Assembly: GCA_947493175.1 (NCBI GenBank)
Contig: CANLQD010000002.1
Span: 967,986-1,031,985 of the forward strand
Direction: 5' to 3'
DNA length: 64,000 bases
From: an uncultured Flavobacteriaceae bacterium
GTDB lineage: Bacteria > Bacteroidota > Bacteroidia > Flavobacteriales > Flavobacteriaceae
Under the pieces are notes generated by a model. That model did not search any database. It was given only the letters and a program-made list of their open reading frames with translations, and was not told where the DNA came from. Below, piece after piece: positions 26,821-35,243 of the stretch. How positions within the stretch are numbered: the stretch's first letter is position 1; every line of letters begins with the position of its first letter. The translations under genes were made by a program, and so were the position numbers.

Positions 26821-29238
26821 TCACATTCTACGCCGCTGACCTGAATACTGCATGGCCTCTCCTTTTCCAAAACCATAGCTAAAACCAAATGCTACAAAGG
26901 TTCCCCGCAGTCTTCTACTGTAGATTTCAAAATTGGTCTGAGAGATTTCATTTTCATTGATACGCGAGGCAAACAGATCACGTACACTCAGGTTTAAAAC
27001 AGCCTTGCCTTTCATGATATTCTTGCGTAAACCAAGATCCATGAACAACATATCACTGATCGTGCCCTGCACTGTTTGGTATCTAGATCGGTAGTTGCCC
27101 GTCGTTTCCAATTCAAAATCGGCAGGCAATTTTAACTTCGCCATTAACTTGGAAGACCATTGATTTCCGTTAAAGTCAAATACGGTATTTTCAAAAACAC
27201 CTTCCCGTTGAAATTGGTTATAGTTGAAATCTCCATTGAGTGTCATCCATTTAAACGGACTGTATTTTGCGTTGAACTCGATTCCGATAATACTATTTGT
27301 TCCAATGTTTTCGGGCCGAACCGTGTTTACGTTGTCCTCAAAGAAAGATACCCGTTCTATGACGTCGGTCGTATACCGCTGGTAAAGCCCGAAGTTTAAA
27401 GAGGCGCGCCCCAGAATATAAATACTGGTAATTTCATAGGAATCTGTGAATTCTGGTTGTAATTCGGGATTTCCTTGACGGATGCTAAAATTATTTCGAA
27501 TGTTGAAAAAAGGATTCAAATCCCAAAGTCTCGGTCGATACACACGTCTTGAGTAGCCCGCCTGAACCGAAATCTTATCCGTGAATTTATAAGAAGTATG
27601 AAAACTCGGAAAAAGGTTCGTATAGTTTTGATCGTTGGTCTCGTTGGTAGTGGCAAGGAGCGTATTTAAATCGGTCTGCTCCAAACGGAGCCCTCCTTTT
27701 ACACCCCATTTTTTTCCTTCATAGGCCGCAGTGCTATATACACCCAATACATTTTGATCAAACTCAAAAATATTGGTGAGTCCTGGATCGGCAACAAATA
27801 CCCCATCAACCAAGTCGGCCACTTCAAAGTCGTTGCTTACATCGTTTATTACGTATTGCGCACCCGATTCTAGCGTCCATTTCTCATTGAACGGGCGCGT
27901 ATAATCTAGCTTAAAGGTGAATACCGATTCCTGAAAATCGGTACGGGTCTTCTGCTCCTCATCGTTCGGTTCGCCACTGATGGTAGTGTTTACAAAGTCG
28001 GATGACTGGTCCTTTCCAAAAAAATTACCCAAAGAACTGAATACCAAGTTGTGGTCTTCATCGCCATCAAAATCTTTTTTGTATTGCAGCTCAAACTGGA
28101 GTTTTGGATTATTGGCCTCGGTCACCTCGACCCTTTGCCACTCGGAGGTGACCGTATTTGCAGCATCTAACGAGCCGAAGTTGGTCGTAGAAGGTTGATC
28201 TTCCAGTTCCAAAGCAAAATTTCCTGAAAGGGTCAATACATTGCTCTCATTGATGTAGTAATCGGTGCCTAGTACAAAGTTGTAGTAGGTCTCATTCCTG
28301 AATTCGGTGCCGGTCGACAAGATGGTCGTATTGTTGACCAGATCTACATTTCGATTGATTCGATCATCGGGCAGTTCGCGAATACCGAAACCCAGCTGAC
28401 TGAATAGATTAAATTTTTCTCCCCTACGATTTAAACTTACTCCGATACTGTGGGCATCGGGTGCTCCCGTGTTTACGGAAACCGAGCCATTAAGCCCTTT
28501 TCGTTGCTCTTTTTTGATGACGATATTAATGATACCTGAGGTACCTTCAGCATCGTACTTGGCAGACGGGTTCGTAATGACCTCGACCCGATCGATCATA
28601 TCGGCCGTAATCGTTCCCAATGTGTTGCCCTCTTCACTGGCGATTACCGAGGGTTTCCCATTGATAAGTATCTGCACTCCTTGGCTCCCCCTTAAACTTA
28701 TCTGTCCTTCAATATTCACGTTTACCGAAGGCACATTATTCAAAACTTCCAGGGCACTGGCCCCGGTACTACTCAAATCTTTGCCCACATTGAACACGCG
28801 CTTGTCTAGTTTAAACTCCGTACGGGAAATTTCTCCCTGCACCACTACTTCCTCTAACTGCTGGGCATCTTCTGAAAGTGTGATCGTACCTAAATCTATG
28901 GTTTTGGTAGCTGTAGGAGGTTGCCCAAACCTTTTACTGGAGAAACCAATAAAGCTGACTTCAATATAAAAATCGGTAGCCGTTGTCTCTAGTATGAACC
29001 TCCCATCGTCGGTAGTGGTGGTTCCTGAAATCGGAGTTTCGGTTTCATTATCACCCACCATAACGGTGGCAAAAGCAATGGGGAGCCCGGAACCTTCTTC
29101 CACTACCGTCCCCGTAATCGTGATGGTACCTTGAGCCATACTGGTTTGGCAATAAGAGGAAATGAACAAGAATAAGGCAATAATTCTAAATCCGGCAAGT
29201 CGTATCAAAGCACTATGATTTGCCTCAAAATTCCTCAA
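26821..29238 (-). CDS. TonB-dependent outer-membrane receptor (OMP_b-brl_3 type)
   Basis: 805 residues: signal peptide ending near TSMAQ, a CarboxypepD_reg-like domain (residues 38-125), a plug domain (LDKRVFNVGKDLSSTGASALEVLNNVPSVNVNIEGQISLRGSQGVQILINGKPS, read in parts around residues 145-200) and a barrel of the outer-membrane beta-barrel family with GMxLNP-like region YRPRLWDLNPF. The C-terminus ends in FGFSYGFGKGEAMQYSGQRRRM, an extension beyond the last strand. It imports an unknown ligand using TonB energy. It precedes the PepSY protein and is divergent from a LytS/LytTR pair, 178 bases away. Confidence 0.9.
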   Translation of the reverse strand: MRNFEANHSALIRLAGFRIIALFLFISSYCQTSMAQGTITITGTVVEEGSGLPIAFATVMVGDNETETPISGTTTTDDGRFILETTATDFYIEVSFIGFSSKRFGQPPTATKTIDLGTITLSEDAQQLEEVVVQGEISRTEFKLDKRVFNVGKDLSSTGASALEVLNNVPSVNVNIEGQISLRGSQGVQILINGKPSVIASEEGNTLGTITADMIDRVEVITNPSAKYDAEGTSGIINIVIKKEQRKGLNGSVSVNTGAPDAHSIGVSLNRRGEKFNLFSQLGFGIRELPDDRINRNVDLVNNTTILSTGTEFRNETYYNFVLGTDYYINESNVLTLSGNFALELEDQPSTTNFGSLDAANTVTSEWQRVEVTEANNPKLQFELQYKKDFDGDEDHNLVFSSLGNFFGKDQSSDFVNTTISGEPNDEEQKTRTDFQESVFTFKLDYTRPFNEKWTLESGAQYVINDVSNDFEVADLVDGVFVADPGLTNIFEFDQNVLGVYSTAAYEGKKWGVKGGLRLEQTDLNTLLATTNETNDQNYTNLFPSFHTSYKFTDKISVQAGYSRRVYRPRLWDLNPFFNIRNNFSIRQGNPELQPEFTDSYEITSIYILGRASLNFGLYQRYTTDVIERVSFFEDNVNTVRPENIGTNSIIGIEFNAKYSPFKWMTLNGDFNYNQFQREGVFENTVFDFNGNQWSSKLMAKLKLPADFELETTGNYRSRYQTVQGTISDMLFMDLGLRKNIMKGKAVLNLSVRDLFASRINENEISQTNFEIYSRRLRGTFVAFGFSYGFGKGEAMQYSGQRRRM

Positions 29239-29416
29239 TTTGAGCTATAAACGAAAATAAAATACTGTGAACGACAAGCTCTAGCTGGTCATCAACATAG
29301 TTTTCTTTAAATTAACGACGATTGTTGTTCAGGGGACGAACCCTGTCGTTGGGTGTATTCTTATTTCGAAATCTGACACAATCGCCTAGATTTAGCAATA
29401 ATTTAAGGATAGTCAA

Positions 29417-30424
29417 TTGATTTCAAGGAAAGAATTACTGTTTCAGGTCGTGTTGCATATCGTGGTGTTTCTGTTCTATTCCTTCGATAGGAACAATCCC
29501 CGAATTACATGGATACAAGTACTATTTTTTCTTGTTTACGCCCTTGGGGTTGCTTTCATCACCTACTATTTAATGCCCAAGTTTCTATATCAAAAAAAGC
29601 ATTGGCGATTTTTCGGTGCGGTGGCCTTAGTAATTATTGGGATGGTGCTTTTGGAAGAACTGGTTTTAGAAAAGATCTTTTATCCCAATACGAGAAGAGC
29701 CAACGTCATACCCGGCATTTACTATATTTGGTTCGATATACTCCCCATCATTGCTATTTTGTCGGGATTCAAGTTCGGTTGGGACGCGTTGCGAAAGCAA
29801 GAACAAATCGATGCGCTTCAAAGCACAGTACAAGAAAGTGAACTACAATTCTTAAAATCACAGATAAATCCGCACTTTTTGTTCAATAATATGAACAATT
29901 TATATTCCTATGCCTTGGAGGGTTCTTCAAAAACCCCGGAGATTATTCTGGAATTGAGCGGAGTCCTTCGCTATATGCTTTACGAATGCAAAGAAAAGTT
30001 CGTACCCCTTACCAAAGAAATAGAACAGTTACATAACTTTATAAAGCTGAATAAATTACAAATAGAACATCGTGGCAAGATCCATTTTGACATTGATCAT
30101 ATAAACGGGAACTACCGGATTGCACCTTTGATTTTAATCGTTTTCATTGAAAATGCCTTTAAACACAGTCAATCTGGGCAGTCTAGAGATATTAAGATCG
30201 ATATTCGAATACGGCAATCGGGAGCGACCTTGATATTTGGTTGTAAAAACAATCACATGGCTTCCCAAACCTTGGATGTTGTGGCACAGGGAATTGGATT
30301 GCAAAACGTTCAAAAAAGGTTGCAGTTACTCTATCCCGATCGCCACAAATTACAGATTGAAGAAGGTCCCAATAGCTATGAAGTACAATTGACCATGGAA
30401 CTTGAAAAAACGGAAACGACATGA
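29417..30424 (+). CDS. LytS/YehU-type sensor histidine kinase
   Basis: 335 residues from a TTG start; no in-frame ATG or GTG precedes the first membrane helix. Four membrane helices (about residues 8-120) are followed by the His_kinase domain: His in FLKSQINPHFLFNNMNNLYSY, N box LILIVFIENAFKHS, G box GIGLQNVQKRLQLLYP. It overlaps the response regulator gene by four bases (ATGA), so the two are translationally coupled. Divergent from the TonB-dependent receptor, which may be its target (inference). Confidence 0.92.
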   Translation: MISRKELLFQVVLHIVVFLFYSFDRNNPRITWIQVLFFLVYALGVAFITYYLMPKFLYQKKHWRFFGAVALVIIGMVLLEELVLEKIFYPNTRRANVIPGIYYIWFDILPIIAILSGFKFGWDALRKQEQIDALQSTVQESELQFLKSQINPHFLFNNMNNLYSYALEGSSKTPEIILELSGVLRYMLYECKEKFVPLTKEIEQLHNFIKLNKLQIEHRGKIHFDIDHINGNYRIAPLILIVFIENAFKHSQSGQSRDIKIDIRIRQSGATLIFGCKNNHMASQTLDVVAQGIGLQNVQKRLQLLYPDRHKLQIEEGPNSYEVQLTMELEKTETT

Positions 30425-31116
30425 ACTGTATTATCATTGAAGACCAGCCACCTGCGCAACGTATTCTTAAAAAGTTTATCGAGGATGTTGATACACTTGA
30501 ACTAACGGGGATTTTTTCAGATGCTGTTCAAGCCATGGAATACCTGAAAAACGCTCCTGTAGATTTGCTTTTTCTGGATATTCATCTGCCAAAAATATCG
30601 GGAATCGAATTTTTACGTACCATGAACCAAAGGCCCCATATAATCTTAACAACGGCCTTTACAGAATACGCCCTGGAAGGATATGACTTAAATGTAGTGG
30701 ACTATTTGCTAAAACCCTTTTCATTCCAACGTTTTCTGCAGGCCATTTCCAAGATACCAACAATGAGGGAAGAAACGGTGTCCTTACATCAAGAGAAATC
30801 ACCACGTGAAGAGATTTATGTAAAAACAGGCCATGAGTTGGTAAAAATTGCTATTCAGGAAATGGTATACCTCCATTCCGATTCAGATTATACCGGAATA
30901 CAGACCTTGTCGAAAAAACTTCTTTCAAACGAACCGCTACGCTACTGGCAAACGGTTTTAAAGGAACACTCCTTTTCACGCGTTCATAAATCTTTTATTG
31001 TGAATACTGGAAAAATCGACCGCATTTCGGGCAATTTGGTCTACATGATCAACAATGCCAAAATTCCCATCGGAAGGGCTTATAAAGAAAGTTTTATGAA
31101 ACTAGTATTGCAATAA
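30421..31116 (+). CDS. LytTR-family response regulator
   Basis: 231 residues. Receiver domain with acidic Glu7-Asp8, phosphoacceptor Asp53 in LLFLDIHLPKISG and Lys in DYLLKPFSF. The LytTR DNA-binding domain occupies about residues 130-231 (EIYVKTGHELVKIAIQEMVYLHSDSDYTGI, FSRVHKSFIVNTGKI). It is the partner of the kinase directly upstream and a paralogue of the pair at 17.4-19.3 kb. Confidence 0.93.
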   Translation: MNCIIIEDQPPAQRILKKFIEDVDTLELTGIFSDAVQAMEYLKNAPVDLLFLDIHLPKISGIEFLRTMNQRPHIILTTAFTEYALEGYDLNVVDYLLKPFSFQRFLQAISKIPTMREETVSLHQEKSPREEIYVKTGHELVKIAIQEMVYLHSDSDYTGIQTLSKKLLSNEPLRYWQTVLKEHSFSRVHKSFIVNTGKIDRISGNLVYMINNAKIPIGRAYKESFMKLVLQ

Positions 31117-31149
31117 GCATATGTTTTTCAGAAATAAAAGCGCACTAGC

Positions 31150-32034
31150 ATGAAAAAATTGAACAAAGAAAATATTCAACAGGAGGTATTCGACCTCTAC
31201 GACGATTATGCACATGACCGGGTCAGTAGACGATTGTTCTTGGACAAATTATCCGTCTACGCCGTAGGTGGCATCACGGTATCTTCCCTGCTAAGCTTTA
31301 TCTCCCCCGATTACGTAAAGAAAATTCAAATACAACAGGATGATGCCCGATTGAAATCAGAGTTCATCTCCTATGAATCCCCAGAAGGAGGGGGTTCTAT
31401 AAAAGGCCTATTATCCAAACCGGCCGATACTACCGGAAAACTGCCGGGAATCGTAGTGGTACATGAAAATCGTGGCCTAAACCCCCATATCGAAGATGTA
31501 GGCAGACGGGCGGCACTGGCTGGGTTTGTTTCCTTGGCCCCCGATGCGTTGACCCCTTTAGGCGGTTATCCGGGTACCGATGATGAAGGTCGCGAATTGC
31601 AGCGCAAACGGGACCGAAATGAAATGCTCAATGATTTCATTGCCGCCTTCGAATATTTAAAAGCACATCCCGATTGTACGGGCAAAGTAGGTGTTGTTGG
31701 TTTTTGCTTTGGTGGATGGGTATCGAATATGATGGCCGTTAAGGTGTCGGATTTAGGGGCGGCAGTTCCTTTTTATGGCGGGCAACCAAAAGAGGATATC
31801 GATAAAATCAATGCCCCCCTACTTCTCCATTTTGGGGAACTCGATAAACGGGTGAATGAGGGCTGGCCGGCCTATGAGGCCGCATTGAAAGAACATGCTA
31901 AAGAATACAAAGCTTATGTTTATGAGGGAGCGAACCATGGTTTTCATAACGACACCACCCCCAGATACGACCGTGAAGATGCGGAATTGGCATGGAAAAG
32001 AACCATTGATTTTTTTAAAGAAAAGCTAATGTGA
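31150..32034 (+). CDS. dienelactone hydrolase family protein, Tat-exported
   Basis: 294 residues. The N-terminus carries a twin-arginine motif (SRRLFLDKL, Arg27-Arg28) before a hydrophobic stretch (VGGITVSSLLSFI), so export by Tat is likely. The hydrolase domain has the DLH features: Glu106 in VVHENRGL, nucleophile Cys186 in GFCFGGW, Asp232 in FGELDKRV and His263 in GANHGFH. The natural substrate is unknown; most DLH relatives act on small lactones or esters. It lies 33 bases after the LytTR regulator and may belong to the same transcript. Confidence 0.87.
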   Translation: MKKLNKENIQQEVFDLYDDYAHDRVSRRLFLDKLSVYAVGGITVSSLLSFISPDYVKKIQIQQDDARLKSEFISYESPEGGGSIKGLLSKPADTTGKLPGIVVVHENRGLNPHIEDVGRRAALAGFVSLAPDALTPLGGYPGTDDEGRELQRKRDRNEMLNDFIAAFEYLKAHPDCTGKVGVVGFCFGGWVSNMMAVKVSDLGAAVPFYGGQPKEDIDKINAPLLLHFGELDKRVNEGWPAYEAALKEHAKEYKAYVYEGANHGFHNDTTPRYDREDAELAWKRTIDFFKEKLM

Positions 32035-32089
32035 ACTGCCTACTTACCATGAACACTCTGAGTAAATAACTGATGAAACATGCTACTCT

Positions 32090-32236
32090 TTATTTTCTCC
32101 CCGGTTTTTTTGACCAAATGAAGAAAAATATGGCCGCAATAATCGTCAGCACTACCAAGACGGCACCAAGGAAATAGGTTTCCTCACTGGTCTGTGTTTC
32201 CACAAGCCCTTTGATTTGTATTAGAAATGTTCCCAT
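32090..32236 (-). CDS. 48-residue single-pass membrane protein
   Basis: A short gene below common length limits. ATG at 32236, TAA at 32090. The product begins MGTFLIQIKGLVETQ, has a membrane helix FLGAVLVVLTIIAAIFFF at about residues 22-40 and a basic tail SKKPGRK, so it should insert with the tail in the cytoplasm. Support comes from a promoter: a Crp/Fnr-type palindrome at 32342-32353, then exactly 23 nt, then the perfect -7 box TAGCTTTG (32318-32311 on the minus strand), about 70 nt upstream of the start. It probably belongs to the same regulon as the genes to 40.7 kb. Function unknown. Confidence 0.7.
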   Translation of the reverse strand: MGTFLIQIKGLVETQTSEETYFLGAVLVVLTIIAAIFFFIWSKKPGRK

Positions 32237-32310
32237 AAATCGCTCGTATTTTTAGATTCCAGAAGGAGAATACTTTCCAAAATGTATCCATCTCTCTATT
32301 TGTACATGAT

Positions 32311-32353
32311 CAAAGCTAAAAATCATACCTTGCTAATCATATGACAAAAATCA
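32311..32353 (-). promoter_or_regulatory. Crp/Fnr-type activated promoter (site E)
   Basis: TGATTTTTGTCA on the minus strand (32353-32342) fits TGAY-N4-RTCA. Exactly 23 nt later comes TAGCTTTG (32318-32311), a perfect TAnnTTTG -7 box. It points at the 48-residue membrane protein gene. Confidence 0.7.
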
Positions 32354-32425
32354 GCTCCCTAGGCTTTGAAGCTGTTCAATGTCGTCTTTGCAATACTTTT
32401 TTAGAATATCTTCCTATTTCTATAC

Positions 32426-32468
32426 TGACCAAAATCATTTCAAGATCAACGCCATCCCCATAGCTTTA
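32426..32468 (+). promoter_or_regulatory. Crp/Fnr-type activated promoter (site F)
   Basis: TGACCAAAATCA (32426-32437), 23 nt, then TAGCTTTA (32461-32468), one mismatch from TAnnTTTG. It is divergent from the site at 32342 and points toward the patatin-like/cbpA/cbpM operon, with an implied leader of about 300 nt. Confidence 0.6.
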
Positions 32469-32473
32469 CGTCA

Positions 32474-32773
32474 CCTTGGATTGCTTGATACCCAGGTTAT
32501 GTACTAGAAAATCTATTCCATCTTGAAGCTACCATAAATAAAAACGGATACTACACTTGGTTCATATGGTATCTGAAAGCTTCATAAGGAAGTAATACTG
32601 CATAATTTGCCTTGAAAATTTTGGCAATACTCCCAAACTATCTTGGGCAAGCCCAGGAGGCAGATAAGCGAAAGACTTACAGTTTCGAGGCTTTCGTTCG
32701 CTAAAAGGGTTACATAAAGGCTGGGAAGCCTCTGAGCATTACATCTAGATTATTGTGTGAAATAGATAAAGTT
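32474..32773 (+). other. long leader or intergenic region upstream of the patatin-like gene
   Basis: About 300 bases between the plus-strand promoter at 32426-32468 and the patatin-like start. Only very short frames are present. Inverted repeats occur: TGGGC/GCCCA around 32640-32655 and AGCGAA/TTCGCT around 32670-32705. No U-run terminator is evident. It could be an untranslated leader or contain a small RNA. Confidence 0.4.
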
Positions 32774-33565
32774 ATGGAAACAAAAAAAAGAGGTCTGGTA
32801 CTTTCGGGCGGTGGCCATCGTGCCGCGGCCCATGTCGGTGTCCTAAAGGCTATGGGTGAATACGGTATTTTCCCTGATATTATCTCAGGTACCGGAGCGG
32901 GTGCTTTGGTAGGCGCCTTATACGCCGCAAACCATTCTCCAGATGATATACTGGCAGCCTTTAAAAAAGTGGGGGTCTTCAACTTTGCGAGACATGATCA
33001 AAATTTTCAGGATGTCATCGACACTGATTTTTTCTGTAATCTATTGAAAGAGTACCTGCCCGACGATAGTTTTGAAGCATTACATAAAAGGTTATTTGTA
33101 ACCACCACAGATTTACTTCATGGTTGCATAAAGGTTTTTGAAGAAGGCCCTCTGATACAGGTTTTGCTTGCCTCCATTTCATTTCCGGGACTATTTAAAC
33201 CTGTAAAAATGAACGACACACTTTACATCGATGGCTGCATCCTGGATAATTTCCCGGTAGATCCTATTCAAGAAAAATGTGATGTGCTCTATGGCGTATA
33301 TGTCAGCCCCATAACCCAACTTACCTACACCGACTTTCAGCACACCTATAACGTTTTGGACCGGGCTTTCCAACTACCGATGAATCAAATAACCATGAAC
33401 AAATTCCCGTTGTGTGATGTACTTATCTATCCGCATGAATTGGGAAATCACAGCCTTTTTGATGCAAAGCACCTAGATGATATTTTTCATATAGGTTATG
33501 AGAACACACTGCAGCAATTGAAAAAAAGAAAAGCACAGATTAACTTCGTAAAAATGAAAAGCTAA
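32774..33565 (+). CDS. patatin-like protein with the catalytic Ser replaced by Gly
   Basis: 263 residues from the ATG at 32774 (a TTG at 32753 would add seven). The patatin fold is obvious: LSGGGHRAAAHVGVLKAMGEYGIFPDIISG (read around residues 10-39), and the Asp motif YIDGCILDNFPV. But the nucleophile elbow, normally G-x-S-x-G, reads GTGAG: residue 41 is Gly, codon GGA at 32894-32896. The Asp of the dyad is kept. As written it should not be a lipase; it may bind lipid or a partner. It is the first gene of a unit with cbpA and cbpM. Confidence 0.85.
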   Translation: METKKRGLVLSGGGHRAAAHVGVLKAMGEYGIFPDIISGTGAGALVGALYAANHSPDDILAAFKKVGVFNFARHDQNFQDVIDTDFFCNLLKEYLPDDSFEALHKRLFVTTTDLLHGCIKVFEEGPLIQVLLASISFPGLFKPVKMNDTLYIDGCILDNFPVDPIQEKCDVLYGVYVSPITQLTYTDFQHTYNVLDRAFQLPMNQITMNKFPLCDVLIYPHELGNHSLFDAKHLDDIFHIGYENTLQQLKKRKAQINFVKMKS

Positions 33566-33597
33566 TATAGCCTGGCAACTAAACTGGCAGCAGTGCA

Positions 33598-34491
33598 ATG
33601 GAGTTCATAGATTACTACAAGGTATTGGGTATTCAAAAAAAAGCCACGGATGCGGATATCAAAAAAGCGTATAGAAAGCTAGCGAGAAAGTACCATCCCG
33701 ACCTGAATCCCAACAATAAGGAGGCCGAACGAAAATTTAAACAGATCAACGAGGCAAACGAAGTACTTAGCGATCCAGAAAAACGCAAAAAATACGATCA
33801 ATACGGAAAAGACTGGCAGCACGCGGAGGAATTTGAAAAACAAAAGAAAGCACAGCGATCCCAAAGCGGCTTTGGGGGATATACCTATTCCGGCGGACAG
33901 TCGGCAGATGGTTTTTCCGATTTTTTCGAGAGTATGTTCGGGGGTGACGGTTTTCGTTCTTCAAGGAGACAGCGGCAATTTCGGGGTCAGGACTATCAAG
34001 CAGAACTTCATTTAAACTTGACCGATACCCTCTCAACGCACAAGCAAACCCTCACAGTAAACCAGAAAAATATACGAATCACCATTCCCGCCGGGGTAGA
34101 AGATGGGCAGACTATAAAAATAGTCGGGCATGGAGGGCCGGGCTTCAACAACGGTCCGGCTGGAGATTTGTACATCACCTTTCAAGTGAAAAACAACACC
34201 TCTTTTCATCGAGATGGAGCGAACCTCCATAAAACAATAGAAATACCGCTGACAACCGCAGTTTTGGGAGGAGAGCTTACCATTAACACCCTAAACGGCA
34301 AAGTGAAACTAAAGGTAAAGCCCGAAACGGCTAACGGAGCCAAGGTGAAATTGAAAGGCAAGGGACTTCCGAAATATAAGAAAGAAGGTGAGTTTGGAGA
34401 TTTGTTCATTACCTATCAGGTAAAGATGCCTTCCAAACTTACAGAAGCACAGAAGAGGCTTTTTCAAAAGTTGGCAGAAACCAATTTATAA
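33598..34491 (+). CDS. cbpA: DnaJ-like co-chaperone CbpA
   Basis: 297 residues, type II J-protein. J domain at residues 5-70 with the HPD motif at 33-35 ([10 protein letters not shown]), a Gly/Phe/Ser-rich linker (about residues 85-125), and two beta-sandwich C-terminal substrate domains (about 130-290; [26 protein letters not shown]). No Cys-rich zinc finger, which separates it from DnaJ. It delivers clients to DnaK and stimulates its ATPase. The next gene encodes the CbpM-type modulator, 10 bases later. Confidence 0.92.
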   Translation: MEFIDYYKVLGIQKKATDADIKKAYRKLARKYHPDLNPNNKEAERKFKQINEANEVLSDPEKRKKYDQYGKDWQHAEEFEKQKKAQRSQSGFGGYTYSGGQSADGFSDFFESMFGGDGFRSSRRQRQFRGQDYQAELHLNLTDTLSTHKQTLTVNQKNIRITIPAGVEDGQTIKIVGHGGPGFNNGPAGDLYITFQVKNNTSFHRDGANLHKTIEIPLTTAVLGGELTINTLNGKVKLKVKPETANGAKVKLKGKGLPKYKKEGEFGDLFITYQVKMPSKLTEAQKRLFQKLAETNL

Positions 34492-34501
34492 ACTTCAAGT
34501 T

Positions 34502-34795
34502 ATGGAACGGCATTATATTCACATCGCTGATTTTTGCAAAAACCACTACATCGAGGAATCGTTTATCTATGAGCTATTCGAATATGAGCTCATATCATTG
34601 AAAATTGATAACGAACAAAAACTCATACACGAAGAAGAATTACCACGGTTAGAGAAAATGGTACGATTGCACAGAGACCTCCAAATTAATGTGGAAGGTC
34701 TGGATGCCATTCACCATTTATTACAGAAAAACATATCATTACAAGCGGAGATAAACTTACTTAGAAAACAACTTGAACGATACAAGAAACCCTAA
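34502..34795 (+). CDS. cbpM: CbpM-like chaperone modulator (MerR_2 fold)
   Basis: 97 residues. The N-terminal part (IHIADFCKNHYIEESFIYELFEYELISL) is the helix-turn-helix-like fold of CbpM, followed by HEEELPRLEKMVRLHRDLQINVEGLDAIHHLL and a C-terminal helix. CbpM binds the J domain of CbpA and blocks its interaction with DnaK. The direct neighbourhood of cbpA supports the call. Confidence 0.82.
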   Translation: MERHYIHIADFCKNHYIEESFIYELFEYELISLKIDNEQKLIHEEELPRLEKMVRLHRDLQINVEGLDAIHHLLQKNISLQAEINLLRKQLERYKKP

Positions 34796-34866
34796 TTTTT
34801 GCGCCATAGAAATCCTGTGAAAAGCAAATGCTTGTTAGTTCCACCGATTTACCTTGATATCAGGGC

Positions 34867-35139
34867 TTAGTCAGTAGCCATTCTTCCCATTGCACAGCTT
34901 ACAAAGGACTTTGCCTTTTTTCCCAAGCTATTCTTTTCATTTACCAACGGATACCCCAACTTAGCAAGCGTTGCGGTAACTTGTTGTAGGTCATCCTCGG
35001 TATCGTACTCAAAGGAAACTACACTAGTATCGGTATCAACGAAGACATGGCGTACCTGCTTCAGCGCTTTCAATTTATTCAAAATTGTTGTGGCGCAGCC
35101 ACCGCATTTCAGGTTTTGTATTTCAACTGTCGTTTGCAT
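34867..35139 (-). CDS. heavy-metal-associated (HMA) domain protein
   Basis: 90 residues, no signal peptide. The HMA fold covers residues 1-70, with the metal-binding pair Cys12/Cys15 in LKCGGCATT. A short tail carries a further Cys (FVSCAMGRM). It should bind Cu(I) or a similar soft metal in the cytoplasm; no P-type ATPase is adjacent. It is preceded at -50 by the palindrome ATGACATGTGTCAT and a -7-like box, so it appears to be a one-gene unit under Crp/Fnr-type control. Confidence 0.85.
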   Translation of the reverse strand: MQTTVEIQNLKCGGCATTILNKLKALKQVRHVFVDTDTSVVSFEYDTEDDLQQVTATLAKLGYPLVNEKNSLGKKAKSFVSCAMGRMATD

Positions 35140-35156
35140 CTACTATTCTTTGATGA

Positions 35157-35199
35157 TAAAAATAGCCATCCAATTTTGAAAACTAAATGACATGTGTCA
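35157..35199 (-). promoter_or_regulatory. Crp/Fnr-type activated promoter (site A) of the HMA gene
   Basis: TGACACATGTCA on the minus strand (35199-35188), inside the perfect palindrome ATGACATGTGTCAT (35187-35200). A 23-nt spacer is followed by TATTTTTA (35164-35157), one mismatch from TAnnTTTG. The implied transcript start is about 13 nt before the ATG. Confidence 0.7.
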
Positions 35200-35243
35200 T
35201 CAATTTCCTGTTCTTAAAAAATCGACCAATTTCAAAACAGTCT

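Noticed and set aside
32474..32773. Possible short peptides in the leader upstream of the patatin-like gene
   Set aside because: The longest frames are under 20 codons, with no start context or conserved feature.
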